Part shown: positions 46,060 to 54,286 of the stretch, in pieces | Layout of the letters: every line of letters begins with the position of its first letter | Position numbering within the stretch: the first letter of the stretch is position 1 | DNA from: Rhodospirillaceae bacterium | GTDB lineage: Bacteria; Pseudomonadota; Alphaproteobacteria; Kiloniellales; DSM-21159 | Length of the DNA stretch: 64,000 nucleotides | Assembly: GCA_006969625.1 (NCBI GenBank) | Contig: CP030885.1 | Coordinates: 248,001 to 312,000 of the forward strand | Reading direction: 5' to 3' | The notes under the pieces: generated by a model | The model's input: the letters and a program-made list of their open reading frames with translations, nothing else | Databases searched by the model: none | What the model was told of the DNA's origin: nothing | Translations under genes and position numbers: made by a program

Positions 46060-47474
46060 CTGGCGCTCTCCTCTGGGCGGCCGAGGGCGCCGGTCACCGC
46101 GGCCAGCGCCGCCATGCGCGGGCTCATCAGGTGGGTCCGGCTGCCGGGGCCCTGGCGGCCCGGGAAGTTGCGGTTGGCGGTCGAGGCGCAGCGTGCGCCC
46201 GGCGGCACCAGGTCGCCGTTCATGCCGACGCACATGGAGCAGCCCGACTCCGCCCACTCGACCCCGGCCGTGCGGAACACCCGGTCGAGCCCCTCCGCCT
46301 CCGCGGCGCGCTTGACCGCGCTCGAGCCCGGCGAGATCAGCGTCGGCACCTGCGCGGTGCGCCCGCGGAACACTTCGGCCGCCTCGCGCAGATCCTCCAG
46401 CCGCGCGTTGGTGCAGGAGCCGATGAAGACGCGGTCCATCGCCAATCCCTCCAACGGCTGGCCCGGCGCCAGGTCCATGTAGGCCAGGGCCTGGGCGGCG
46501 GCGTCGCGCTTGGCGGCGGTCGGCAGCTCGGCCGGGTCGGGCACGCGGCCGGTCACCGGCGCCGCCTGCTCCGGACTGGTCCCCCAGGTCACCATCGGTG
46601 CCAGGCCCTCGACCGAAACGGCGATCTCCTCGGCGAAGGCGGCGCCCGGGTCGCTGGCCAGCGCGCGCCAGTCCGCCAGCGCCCGCTCCAGCATGGCCCC
46701 CTCGGGTGCCAGCGGCCGGCCGGCCACCCAGTCGAAGGTGGTCCGGTCCGGGGCGATCAGGCCGAACCGGGCGCCGCACTCGATCGCCAGGTTGCACAGG
46801 GTCATGCGCCCGGCCATCGAGAGCGCCTCGACGGTCGGGCCGGCGTATTCCAGCGCCGCGCCCGTCCCGCCGTCGGCACCGATCTGCGCGATCATCGCCA
46901 GCACCAGGTCCTTGGCGCCGACGCCGGCGTCCGGCCGACCGGAAAAGCGCACCCGTTTGGCCAGGGGCCGGCGCTGCCAAAGCGTCTGGGTGGCCAACAC
47001 GTGCGCGACCTCGGAGGCGCCGATGCCGAAGGCGACCGCGCCGAAGGCGCCGTGGGTCGAGGTGTGGCTGTCGCCGCAGACGACGGTCAGGCCGGGCAGG
47101 GTGAAGCCCAGCTCCGGCCCGACCACGTGCACGATGCCCTGGCGCGGATCGCTCAGCCCGATCAGCGACAGGCCGAAGCGCGCGGCATTCTCCCCGAGCT
47201 GGTCGATGACGCGGGCGACTTCGGGGTCCGCGATCGGCGCGCCGCGTCCGCGCGTCGGGGCGTAGTGGTCGGCGATCAGCAGCGTCAGGTCGGGCCTGGC
47301 GACCGGCAGGTCGCGCTCCGCCAGCTTGGCGAAGGCGTGGAACGAACCCTCGTGCGCGAGGTGGCGGTCGATGAACAGCAGTTCGTTGCCCGCCGCGTCG
47401 CGGGCGACGACGTGGCGCTCCCAGACCTTCTCGAACAGGGTGCGGGGTGGCGCCGTCGCGTCTTCGGGTGGCAT
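46056..47474 (-). CDS. Aconitase-type hydro-lyase large subunit (LeuC family)
   Basis: A 472-residue 4Fe-4S hydro-lyase. The cluster cysteines lie in VFIGSCTNARLEDLREAA and ESGCSMCVGMN, and the active-site VCGDSHTSTHGAFGAVAFGIG is present. ATG 47474 is chosen; a GTG two codons upstream (47480) is possible. A 15-bp operator-like repeat is 20 bases upstream. Together with the small subunit it forms a complete heterodimer. No LeuC accompanies leuD at 740 in this window, so whether this is also the leucine enzyme cannot be settled from here. Confidence 0.9.
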   Translation of the reverse strand: MPPEDATAPPRTLFEKVWERHVVARDAAGNELLFIDRHLAHEGSFHAFAKLAERDLPVARPDLTLLIADHYAPTRGRGAPIADPEVARVIDQLGENAARFGLSLIGLSDPRQGIVHVVGPELGFTLPGLTVVCGDSHTSTHGAFGAVAFGIGASEVAHVLATQTLWQRRPLAKRVRFSGRPDAGVGAKDLVLAMIAQIGADGGTGAALEYAGPTVEALSMAGRMTLCNLAIECGARFGLIAPDRTTFDWVAGRPLAPEGAMLERALADWRALASDPGAAFAEEIAVSVEGLAPMVTWGTSPEQAAPVTGRVPDPAELPTAAKRDAAAQALAYMDLAPGQPLEGLAMDRVFIGSCTNARLEDLREAAEVFRGRTAQVPTLISPGSSAVKRAAEAEGLDRVFRTAGVEWAESGCSMCVGMNGDLVPPGARCASTANRNFPGRQGPGSRTHLMSPRMAALAAVTGALGRPEESAR

Positions 47475-47493
47475 CGTCACTTTGCCGGATCAA

Positions 47494-47508
47494 CTCCGTA
47501 TTGCGGTC
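47494..47508. promoter_or_regulatory. Proposed IclR operator, site 5
   Basis: CTCCGT-ATT-GCGGTC, the weakest of the five matches (4 of 6 consensus bases in each half). It lies 20 bases before the LeuC-type start, so a bound regulator would overlap the ribosome site or early transcript. Confidence 0.4.
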
Positions 47509-47732
47509 GTGGGAAGGGCTGAAGAAACCTTGTATATCAATACCCTATTCGAAGACTCCGGCATAGGGCGAAGCGCGCCGGGACGAACGCTGCGGCGGCC
47601 GAGGGCGGTGCTGCCGCGGACAAGCCGAAGGTGCGCAGGCCACAGCCGTGGCAGCGGCATCGCCGACCGGCGGCGACCGCAAGGCGCTAGGCATGCTGAT
47701 GGTCGATTCGATGGCGATCGATCGAGGCGATC

Positions 47733-47807
47733 TGGAGCGGGCGATGAGATTCGAACTCACGACCCCAACCTTGGCAAGGTTGTGCTCTACCCCTGAGCTA
47801 CGCCCGC
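47733..47807 (-). tRNA. tRNA-Gly (anticodon GCC)
   Basis: 75 bases on the minus strand, with acceptor GCGGGCG pairing CGCCCGC, discriminator T and an encoded CCA. The D-arm begins TAGCTCAGGGGTAGAGC, the anticodon loop is CTTGCCAAG, and the T-arm contains GAGTTCGAATCTC. The cloverleaf pairs fully by eye. Confidence 0.97.
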
Positions 47808-48022
47808 GCTTCAGATCGGCACCGGGTGGGGCGACGGCCGTATGGGGCCCGACCTGACCGGTGAGGCCGCGGAGATAGCGTGTTCGCCCCGGCTTTGCAA
47901 GACCCCTCTGCCGGTGCTTCCCGGGCCAACTGCACCGCGAATCCGTCGCCCGCCAGCTTGCCAGCGCCGACCGAGACGTTAGGCTGCGCGCCGAACCGCG
48001 AGCGGGCCGGGAGGAGACGAGG

Positions 48023-48586
48023 ATGACGGTGGAAGCGAGCGACGAGGCGGCGAGCGAGCCCGTTCTGGCCGACGGCAGCGCGCCGATGACGCCGGAGGCG
48101 CTGCTGCAGCGCCTGGAGGCGATGGGCATCGCCGCGCGCACCGTCGCGCACCCGCCGCTGCACACGGTGGAGGAGTCGAAGGCGCTGCGCGGCACGCTGC
48201 CCGGCGGCCACACCAAGAACCTCTTCCTGCGCAACAAGAAGGGACAGATGTGGCTGGTGACCTCCTTGGAGGACCGGCCGCTCGACCTGAAGAAAGTGGG
48301 CGAACTGCTCGGCGCCGGGCGCCTGTCGTTCGGCAGCGCCGAGCGCCTGATGCGCCACCTCGGCGTGCTGCCGGGGGCTGTCACGCCGCTGGCCGTGGTC
48401 AACGACGCGCCCGGCGCGGTCACGCTGGTGCTCGACGCCGGCCTGCTGGAGCACGACCTGATCAACGTGCATCCCCTCACCAACACCCGCACCACGGCGC
48501 TGGTCCCTGGCGACCTGGTGCGCTTCCTGGAGGCGGCCGGCCACCCGCCGCAGGTCGTCGATCTCGCCCGCGCCGAGCGCGCCTGA
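48023..48586 (+). CDS. Prolyl-tRNA deacylase-like protein (YbaK/ProXp family)
   Basis: A 187-residue trans-editing domain. The pattern THTVEESKALRG-like (HTVEESKALRGTLPGGHTKNLFL) and the KNLFLRNKKGQMWLVT segment match free-standing editing proteins that hydrolyse mischarged Ala- or Cys-tRNA-Pro, often called prolyl-tRNA synthetase-associated domain proteins. The ribosome site GGGAGGAGACGAGG is strong. A 20-residue acidic extension precedes the domain. Confidence 0.88.
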   Translation: MTVEASDEAASEPVLADGSAPMTPEALLQRLEAMGIAARTVAHPPLHTVEESKALRGTLPGGHTKNLFLRNKKGQMWLVTSLEDRPLDLKKVGELLGAGRLSFGSAERLMRHLGVLPGAVTPLAVVNDAPGAVTLVLDAGLLEHDLINVHPLTNTRTTALVPGDLVRFLEAAGHPPQVVDLARAERA

Positions 48587-48763
48587 TCCTGAGAGCCTAT
48601 CCTCCGCCCTGTCCCGCCGCCCTCCCGCCCTTGCCTGCTGCCCCCCGATTGGCCACATAATCGCCCCGCACGGCGGCCCGGACGGGCCGCGGACGCCCAT
48701 CCCATCCGGCCGCACCACCGACAGCGCACGACCCTGCGCACGAACTTGCGAGGACCGCTTTCC

Positions 48764-49717
48764 ATGGACCCGATTCTCGGCATGCAGACCCACGCCCCGG
48801 CCGACGACGGCGAACTGATCAAGGACGCGGACATGCAGTCCTTCGCCCGCGACGTGCTCGACGCCTCCATGACGGTGCCCGTGCTGGTCGACTTCTGGGC
48901 CGCCTGGTGCGGCCCCTGCAAGCAACTCACGCCGGCGCTCGAGCAGGCGGTGCGCGACGCCAAGGGCGCGGTCAAGCTGGTCAAGGTCGACGTCGACGCC
49001 AACCAGGCGCTGGCGCAGCAGCTCCGCATCGCGTCGCTGCCGACCGTCTACGCGTTCTTCCAGGGCCAGCCGATCGACGGCTTCCAGGGTGCGCTGCCGG
49101 CCAGCCAGCTCAAGCAGTTCATCGACGGCGTCATCCAGCGCGCCGGCGGCGCCCAACCGCAGGGCGGTGCCGGGGCCGGCGATCAGCAGGCCGCCATCGA
49201 GCAGGCGGTCGAGCAGGCCAAGCAGCTCGTCGCCGCCGGCCAGCGCGAGCAGGCCGCCGCCATCTATGCCCAGGTGCTGCGTCACGACCCTGAGAACCTG
49301 GACGCGCTCGGCGAGTACCTGCGCCTGCTGATCGATCTCGGCCAGACCGAGGAGGCCAAGATGGCCTTCGACCAGCTCGACGCGGCGACCCAGGCGCAGC
49401 CGCAGCTTCAGCCGGTCAAGACGGCGCTGGAGCTGGCCGGCGAGGGTCCGGGCAGCGGCGCGATTCCTGACCTGATGGAGAAGGTGGCGCACGACCCGGC
49501 CGACCACCAGGCGCGCTACGACCTGGCGCTGGCGCTCTACGCGGCCGGAAAAAAGGAAGCTGCGGCCGAGGCGCTGCTGGAAATCGTCCGCCGTCAGCGT
49601 AATTGGAACGAGGAGGCCGCCCGCAAGCAGCTTCTCAAGTACTTCGAGGCTTGGGGGCCGGCCGACCCGCTGACCGTGGAGATGCGTCGACGCCTGTCGT
49701 CCCTGCTGTTTGCATGA
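48764..49717 (+). CDS. Thioredoxin-TPR co-chaperone (CnoX/YbbN family)
   Basis: A 317-residue protein with an N-terminal thioredoxin domain (DFWAAWCGPCKQLTPAL; active WCGPC) and a C-terminal tetratricopeptide-like region (about 145-317). The full WCGPC, rather than the SxxC of E. coli CnoX, is usual in alphaproteobacteria and implies redox activity. A Gln/Ala-rich linker separates the domains. Start ATG 48764 is set by AGGA upstream and the domain limit. It overlaps the Lon N-domain gene by ATGA. Confidence 0.93.
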   Translation: MDPILGMQTHAPADDGELIKDADMQSFARDVLDASMTVPVLVDFWAAWCGPCKQLTPALEQAVRDAKGAVKLVKVDVDANQALAQQLRIASLPTVYAFFQGQPIDGFQGALPASQLKQFIDGVIQRAGGAQPQGGAGAGDQQAAIEQAVEQAKQLVAAGQREQAAAIYAQVLRHDPENLDALGEYLRLLIDLGQTEEAKMAFDQLDAATQAQPQLQPVKTALELAGEGPGSGAIPDLMEKVAHDPADHQARYDLALALYAAGKKEAAAEALLEIVRRQRNWNEEAARKQLLKYFEAWGPADPLTVEMRRRLSSLLFA

Positions 49718-50412
49718 GCCGTAGCCCCTTCGACCCAGACTTCCAGAACCTGCCCGCCGAGATCCCGGTCTTTCCGCTCTCGGGCGTGCTCCTCCTGCCG
49801 GGCGGCCGCCTGCCGCTCAACATCTTCGAGCCGCGTTATCTGGCCATGGTGCGCGACGCCATCGCCGGGGCGCGGCTGATCGGCATGGTGCAGCCGGTCG
49901 AGGACCCGGGCGAGGGGCGCGAGTCGCCGGCGGCGCACCGGGGCAGCGCGCCGATCTACGCGATCGGCTGCGCCGGGCGCATCACCGCCTTCAGCGAGAC
50001 CGAGGACGGTCGCATGCTGATCACCCTGTCCGGTCTGGCGCGCTTTCGCGTGCTGGAGGAGCTGGCGCCGAAGGACGGCTACCGGCGCTGCCGTGTCGAT
50101 TGGTCCGACTGGCCCGGCGACCTGGAGCCGGAGGACGAGGTGACCGGCCGCATCGACCGCGACCGGCTGCTCACCGCCTTGCGCGGCTACTTCGCCAACA
50201 CCGGCCTGTCCGGCGACTGGGACGCCATCCAGCAGACGCCCGACGAGCGGCTGGTCACCTCGCTGGCGATGATCTGCCCCTTCGAGCCGAGCGAAAAGCA
50301 GGCGCTGCTGGAGGCGCCCGACCTCACCGAGCGGGCGCGCACCATGACCGCGATCATGGAGATGTCGACCCTGTCCGGGGGCGAATCCGCCGGCGGCGAG
50401 GTGCGACACTGA
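49714..50412 (+). CDS. LON substrate-binding-domain protein
   Basis: A 232-residue stand-alone Lon N-terminal domain: [35 protein letters not shown] is the signature. There is no AAA or protease domain, so it may feed or recognise unfolded clients rather than degrade them. It is translationally coupled to the CnoX-like gene and followed by Trm112-like and DUF971 genes, an order common in alphaproteobacteria. Confidence 0.92.
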   Translation: MSRSPFDPDFQNLPAEIPVFPLSGVLLLPGGRLPLNIFEPRYLAMVRDAIAGARLIGMVQPVEDPGEGRESPAAHRGSAPIYAIGCAGRITAFSETEDGRMLITLSGLARFRVLEELAPKDGYRRCRVDWSDWPGDLEPEDEVTGRIDRDRLLTALRGYFANTGLSGDWDAIQQTPDERLVTSLAMICPFEPSEKQALLEAPDLTERARTMTAIMEMSTLSGGESAGGEVRH

Positions 50413-50533
50413 AGGGCCCCGCTTGCGCCGTGCCCTCCGACCGAGCATTTTCCCCCGACCGCCTCGGGCCGAGAGGTTTCGCGCTTCTCAGGGTTCCTCG
50501 GGACGGGGCGCATGGAGAGAGGCAAAGCGGGCC

Positions 50534-50749
50534 ATGACCGAGACGACGCACACCGAAGCCGCCCCGCGCGACCCGCACCGGGTCGACCCGAAGCTGCTGG
50601 AGATCCTGGTCTGCCCGCTGACCAAGGCGCCGCTCGAGTACGATGCCGAGCGCCAGGAGCTGGTCAGCCGCCAGGCCGGGCTCGCCTACCCGATCCGCGA
50701 CGGCATCCCGATCATGCTGCCGGACGAGGCGCGCCGGCTCGAGGGCTAG
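50534..50749 (+). CDS. Trm112-family small protein (YcaR-like)
   Basis: A 71-residue protein with the Trm112/UPF0434 pattern [20 protein letters not shown] and [19 protein letters not shown]. Of the usual zinc cysteines only one (CPL) is kept, as in many bacterial members. The ATG at 50534 follows GAGAGGC. Eukaryotic relatives activate methyltransferases; the bacterial role is not established. Confidence 0.9.
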   Translation: MTETTHTEAAPRDPHRVDPKLLEILVCPLTKAPLEYDAERQELVSRQAGLAYPIRDGIPIMLPDEARRLEG

Positions 50750-50753
50750 GGGC

Positions 50754-51161
50754 ATGTCCGGGCCCGAGACCCTGCCCCCGAAGAGCGGCTTCGACGTTCA
50801 GCACCACCCGCTGGAGATCCGCTACAGCCGGGAGACGCGCACGCTGGAGATCGACTTCGACGACGGTGTCACCTTCGCCCTGCCGGCCGAGCTGCTGCGC
50901 GTCGAGAGCCCCTCTGCCGAGGTACAAGGGCACGGGCCGGGCCAGAAGCAGATCGTCGCCGGGCGCCGCCACGTCGGCATCATGGCGATCGAGCCGGTCG
51001 GCAGCTACGCGGTGCGCCTGAAGTTCGACGACCTGCACGACACCGGCATCTACTCCTGGGACTACCTCTACCGGCTGGGTGCCGAGCGGGAGCGGATCTG
51101 GGGCGACTATCTGCGCAACCTGGAGGCCAAGGGCCTGTCGCGCGAGCCGGCGCGGCGATGA
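50754..51161 (+). CDS. DUF971 (gamma-butyrobetaine hydroxylase-like N-terminal) protein
   Basis: A 135-residue protein with the DUF971 pattern: LEIRYSRETRTLEIDFDDGVTFALPAELLRVESPSAE and DLHDTGIYSWDYLYRLG. This domain is linked to iron-sulfur cluster handling in some bacteria. It starts four bases after the Trm112-like stop, so both are probably in one operon with the thioredoxin and Lon-domain genes. Confidence 0.9.
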   Translation: MSGPETLPPKSGFDVQHHPLEIRYSRETRTLEIDFDDGVTFALPAELLRVESPSAEVQGHGPGQKQIVAGRRHVGIMAIEPVGSYAVRLKFDDLHDTGIYSWDYLYRLGAERERIWGDYLRNLEAKGLSREPARR

Positions 51162-51168
51162 AGCGGCG

Positions 51169-52428
51169 GTGACGCCGCCGCCGCTCGATCTGGGGGATCT
51201 GCCCCTCTGGCTGGTCGAGCGGGGCATGCGCGGCCTGCCGCTCGACGCGCAGCTCGCCGGCTATTGCCAGCGGATCTTCGACGCAGGCTTTCCGATGATG
51301 CGCGTCCTGCTGGGGATGAACACGCTGCATCCGCGCTACGGTGCGCACACCTTCGTCTGGCGGCCCGGCGGCAGCGGCGCGATCGAGTACACGCCGCGCG
51401 AGCGCTCGCTGGAGAGCCGCGAGGTCTATCTGCGCAGCCCCGTCCACCACATGCGCTCGCGCGGCATCCTGACGCTGCGCCGCCGGCTCGATTCCGACTC
51501 CGCAGCGGAGGAGTTCCTGCTGTTCGCCGATCTGCGCGCCGAAGGCCTGACCGACTACGCCGCCCGTGTCGTGCCCTTCGATCCCGAGCAGGTGCAAGCG
51601 CTCGCCGCGGCCTCGCCCGAGGCCGCGGCGCCGCAGGGCCCGACCCGGACGCTCGACGGGATCTTCTTCTCCTGCGCCACCGACCGGGCGCAGGGGTTCG
51701 ACCCGGGGCAACTCGACCAGGTCATGCAGTCGCTGCCCTACCTCGCCCTGGCCGTGAAGGCGCGCCTGACCTATGACGTCGCCACCACGGTGGTGGAGAC
51801 CTACCTCGGCCGCGATGCCGGCCGCCGGGTGCTGACCGGCGCCATCGAGCGCGGCTCGGCGCAGGCGATCCAGGCCGTCATCTGGTTCGCCGACCTGCGT
51901 GGCTTCACGCGGCTTGCCGACCAGCTACCGCGCGATGCGCTGATCGAGACCCTAGACGACTACCTGGAGGTCCTGGCGCGGCCGGTGCACGACAACGGCG
52001 GCCAGATCCTGAAGTTCATGGGCGACGGGCTGCTCGCCACCTTCGACCTGACGGCGGGCGCGGATGCGGCGGTCTGCCGGGTGGCGCTGGCGGCCGCGGC
52101 GGATCTGCGCCGCGCCTTCCCGACCTTCAACGCGACGCGCCAGGCGGCCGGCAGGCCGGTCATGGACTTCGGCCTGGCGCTGCACCTGGGCGAGGTTCTC
52201 TACGGCAACATCGGCGCGCACGACCGGCTCGACTTCACCGTGGTCGGGCCGGCGGTCAACGAGGCCAGCCGCATCCAGGCGCTGTGCCGCCCGCTCGCGC
52301 GCGACGTGCTGGTCTCCCGAACCTTCCGGCAGGCCGCCGGCGCCGAGGCGGGGCTGGTGTCCCTCGGCCTGCATGCGCTGCGCGACGTGGCCGAACCGCA
52401 AGAGCTGTTCTCCTTCCCTGGCCAGTAG
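51169..52428 (+). CDS. Class III adenylate/guanylate cyclase with an uncharacterised N-terminal domain
   Basis: A 419-residue soluble nucleotide cyclase; GTG start at 51169, eight bases after the DUF971 stop. The catalytic domain (about 235-415) has metal aspartates D242 (WFADLRGFTRLA) and D286 (LKFMGDGLLATF), purine-contact K282, and RLDFTVVGPAVNEASRIQ with Asp/Thr at the second purine-contact position, favouring ATP. The first 200 residues carry no membrane segment or recognised PAS/GAF signature, though YTPRERSLESREVYLRSPVHHM recurs in cyclases of alphaproteobacteria. A perfect hairpin follows at 52546-52570. Confidence 0.9.
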   Translation: MTPPPLDLGDLPLWLVERGMRGLPLDAQLAGYCQRIFDAGFPMMRVLLGMNTLHPRYGAHTFVWRPGGSGAIEYTPRERSLESREVYLRSPVHHMRSRGILTLRRRLDSDSAAEEFLLFADLRAEGLTDYAARVVPFDPEQVQALAAASPEAAAPQGPTRTLDGIFFSCATDRAQGFDPGQLDQVMQSLPYLALAVKARLTYDVATTVVETYLGRDAGRRVLTGAIERGSAQAIQAVIWFADLRGFTRLADQLPRDALIETLDDYLEVLARPVHDNGGQILKFMGDGLLATFDLTAGADAAVCRVALAAAADLRRAFPTFNATRQAAGRPVMDFGLALHLGEVLYGNIGAHDRLDFTVVGPAVNEASRIQALCRPLARDVLVSRTFRQAAGAEAGLVSLGLHALRDVAEPQELFSFPGQ

Positions 52429-52545
52429 GTGTTCAGTTCCGACAGACGGGAGATCCGGGTCGACCGACGACGGCCAGTGCCCGGACCGCGGCGGCGACGG
52501 CTGGACCGAGATCGACTGCGTGGCCTGCGACGGCACTGTGGAGGT

Positions 52546-52570
52546 GTCCGGGTCGGGCTCCGACCCGGAC
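52546..52570. terminator. Hairpin after the cyclase gene
   Basis: A perfect 11-bp stem, GTCCGGGTCGG (52546-52556) with CCGACCCGGAC (52560-52570), and a 3-base loop, about 118 bases past the cyclase stop. It lacks a T-run. The rest of 52429-52675 holds no supported gene. Confidence 0.45.
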
Positions 52571-52675
52571 TCCGATAGCTATACATCGGCGTCCCCGGGC
52601 CGTGTCGGTCCCCGCCCGGCCGCCGGCACCCGCAAGCGGTGGTGGCGGGCTGCACGGCAGGCTAGACTGTCGCCC

Positions 52676-52975
52676 ATGCGATTGCCCGTATTCCTGGCCG
52701 GCCTGCTGACCGCCGCGCTGCTCGCCGCCTCGAGCGTCGTCGCCCAGCTCCCCTGCCGCGAGCCGCCGGATACGCCCCCGCGGTGCACGGATCAGAGCTT
52801 CGGGCGGACGTTCTTCGAGAACGAATGGCGGGCCCGGAGCTGCCGGAACGAAGTCAGGCGCTACCTCGACGACCTCGAACGTTGGGTGCGCTGCGTGCGC
52901 GACGACGCCAACCGGCGCATGGATGCGGCGGTGGAACAGTTCAACTGCAAGGCCGAGGGCCGCAAGTTCTGCTGA
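52676..52975 (+). CDS. Small secreted six-cysteine protein
   Basis: A 99-residue protein with a signal peptide (PVFLAGLLTAALLAASSVVAQ, cleavage near residue 23). The mature form of about 75 residues has six cysteines (LPCREP, RCTD, SCRN, RCVR, NCKA and a terminal FC), enough for three disulfides. Its middle is helical and charged (NEVRRYLDDLERWVRCVRDDANRRMDAAV). I do not recognise the family. The ribosome site is weak, so the start is not certain, but the layout is that of a real exported protein. Confidence 0.65.
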   Translation: MRLPVFLAGLLTAALLAASSVVAQLPCREPPDTPPRCTDQSFGRTFFENEWRARSCRNEVRRYLDDLERWVRCVRDDANRRMDAAVEQFNCKAEGRKFC

Positions 52976-53153
52976 ACCGCGGAGCGCCAGCCGAGCGTCG
53001 AGCCGTCCCGGCCGCAAACCATCCCTTCGGCCTGTGACGATCGCTCGCGACCTCGTGGCCTTTCGCCTCGGCCCGGGTGTCGTTGCGAAACCGCGGCCGC
53101 GCTTCGGGAACGCAAGCTTGGCAGTTCGTTGTCTGTTTTGACATGATACTGCC

Positions 53154-53684
53154 ATGACGACACTGGACTCCGACGTGCCGGCCCCCGCCGGCAGAGTGCC
53201 GCCGGCAGGTGCCGGCCCCCTTTTCACCGAGATCGTGCTGGAGGTCTTCCGTCTCGCCGGGCTGCTGACCGCCGAGGGCGACCGCCTGACCGCCGACCTG
53301 GGGCTCACCAGCGCGCGCTGGAAGGTGCTCGGCGCCATCGCGCTGGAGGGGCGGCCGCTGACCGTGGCGCAGATCGCCCGACGCATGGGGCTGACCCGCC
53401 AGTCGGTGCAGCGCCTGGTCAACGAGTTGGCCGGCGACGGTTTCGTCATGCTGGAGCCCAATCCCGACCACAAGCGCGCACCGCTGATCCGGCGCACGGC
53501 TGCGGGCGAGGCGGCCTATGCGGCGATCATGGCGCGCTACGAGGCCTGGGCCGAACGGCTCGCGGCCGGCCTCGACCCGGCCGAGCTGGCCCGGGCGCGC
53601 GACGCGGTGTGCCGCATGATCCGACGGGTCGAGGCGATTCCCTATGCGGCAGAAGCCGAGAGGGAGCGCCGTCCGTCAGACTGA
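53154..53684 (+). CDS. MarR-family transcriptional regulator
   Basis: A 176-residue winged-helix regulator: LTVAQIARRMGLTRQSVQRLVNELAGDGFVMLEPNPDHKRAPLI gives the recognition helix and wing. Its own promoter region has TTGACA at 53138-53143 and an inverted repeat GGCAGT (53120-53125) / ACTGCC (53148-53153) ending at the ATG. The next gene downstream has a perfect 18-bp palindrome before it, a likely operator for this protein. Confidence 0.92.
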   Translation: MTTLDSDVPAPAGRVPPAGAGPLFTEIVLEVFRLAGLLTAEGDRLTADLGLTSARWKVLGAIALEGRPLTVAQIARRMGLTRQSVQRLVNELAGDGFVMLEPNPDHKRAPLIRRTAAGEAAYAAIMARYEAWAERLAAGLDPAELARARDAVCRMIRRVEAIPYAAEAERERRPSD

Positions 53685-53790
53685 AGCGGGGCGGCCCGAG
53701 CCGCCGCAGGCGCATCCGGGGCGGCCGTGGCCGCGGCGGTTGGAGCTGCGACGCACCGCCGCAAGTGATATTTGCAAGCATATCGCCTAA

Positions 53791-53808
53791 TTGACAATAT
53801 ATTGTCAA
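53791..53808. promoter_or_regulatory. Perfect 18-bp palindrome, probable MarR operator
   Basis: TTGACAATATATTGTCAA is fully symmetric and lies 35-52 bases before the membrane-protein ATG at 53843. It includes a good -35 hexamer, so binding would block the promoter. A looser repeat GATAT-TTGCAAGC-ATATC is just upstream at about 53767-53784. The adjacent MarR gene is the natural binder. Confidence 0.75.
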
Positions 53809-53842
53809 AATGACAGACCAAAAGAACGAAAGGATCGGATCG

Positions 53843-54274
53843 ATGCTGACGCGCGTGCATGCCTTGGCCGGTCTGGCGGCCGGTGCGATCATCCTGGTCT
53901 TCTGGGTCTCCACCGTGGCCGTCGAGCTGCTCGGCACGCCGCAGCAGGTCGCGGCGGTCAAGACCGCGATCCTCTGGGGGTTGCTGGCGCTGATCCCGGC
54001 GCTGATGGCGACCGGCGGCACCGGCTTCCGGCTGGCGCGCGGGCGGCGCGACGCGCCGGTGCGACGCAAGAAGACGCGCATGCCGCTGATCGCCGGCAAC
54101 GGCCTGCTGGTTCTGGTCCCGGCGGCGGTCTTCCTGGCATGGCGCGCGGAGGACGGCCGTTTCGACGGAGCCTTCTACGCGGTGCAGGGGCTGGAGCTGC
54201 TGGCCGGTGCGGCCAACCTCGCGCTGATCGGCCTGAACGCCCGCGACGGCCGCCGCGCCGCCGGGCGCGGCTGA
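53843..54274 (+). CDS. Small membrane protein under probable MarR control
   Basis: A 143-residue protein with four hydrophobic segments (LAGLAAGAIILVFWVSTVAVELL; AILWGLLALIPALMA; MPLIAGNGLLVLVPAAVFLAW; FYAVQGLELLAGAANLALIGL) joined by basic loops. ATG 53843 has AAAGGAT at good spacing. The ATG at 53810 lies right against the operator and has no ribosome site, so it is not preferred. I recognise no catalytic motif; similar small proteins accompany MarR genes in proteobacteria. Function unknown. Confidence 0.8.
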   Translation: MLTRVHALAGLAAGAIILVFWVSTVAVELLGTPQQVAAVKTAILWGLLALIPALMATGGTGFRLARGRRDAPVRRKKTRMPLIAGNGLLVLVPAAVFLAWRAEDGRFDGAFYAVQGLELLAGAANLALIGLNARDGRRAAGRG

Positions 54275-54286
54275 GCGGCCATCGAG

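Noticed and set aside
52433-52675. In-frame Cys/Asp/Ser-rich extension upstream of the six-cysteine protein
   Set aside because: No start codon with a ribosome site, and it contains a perfect hairpin better explained as the cyclase terminator.
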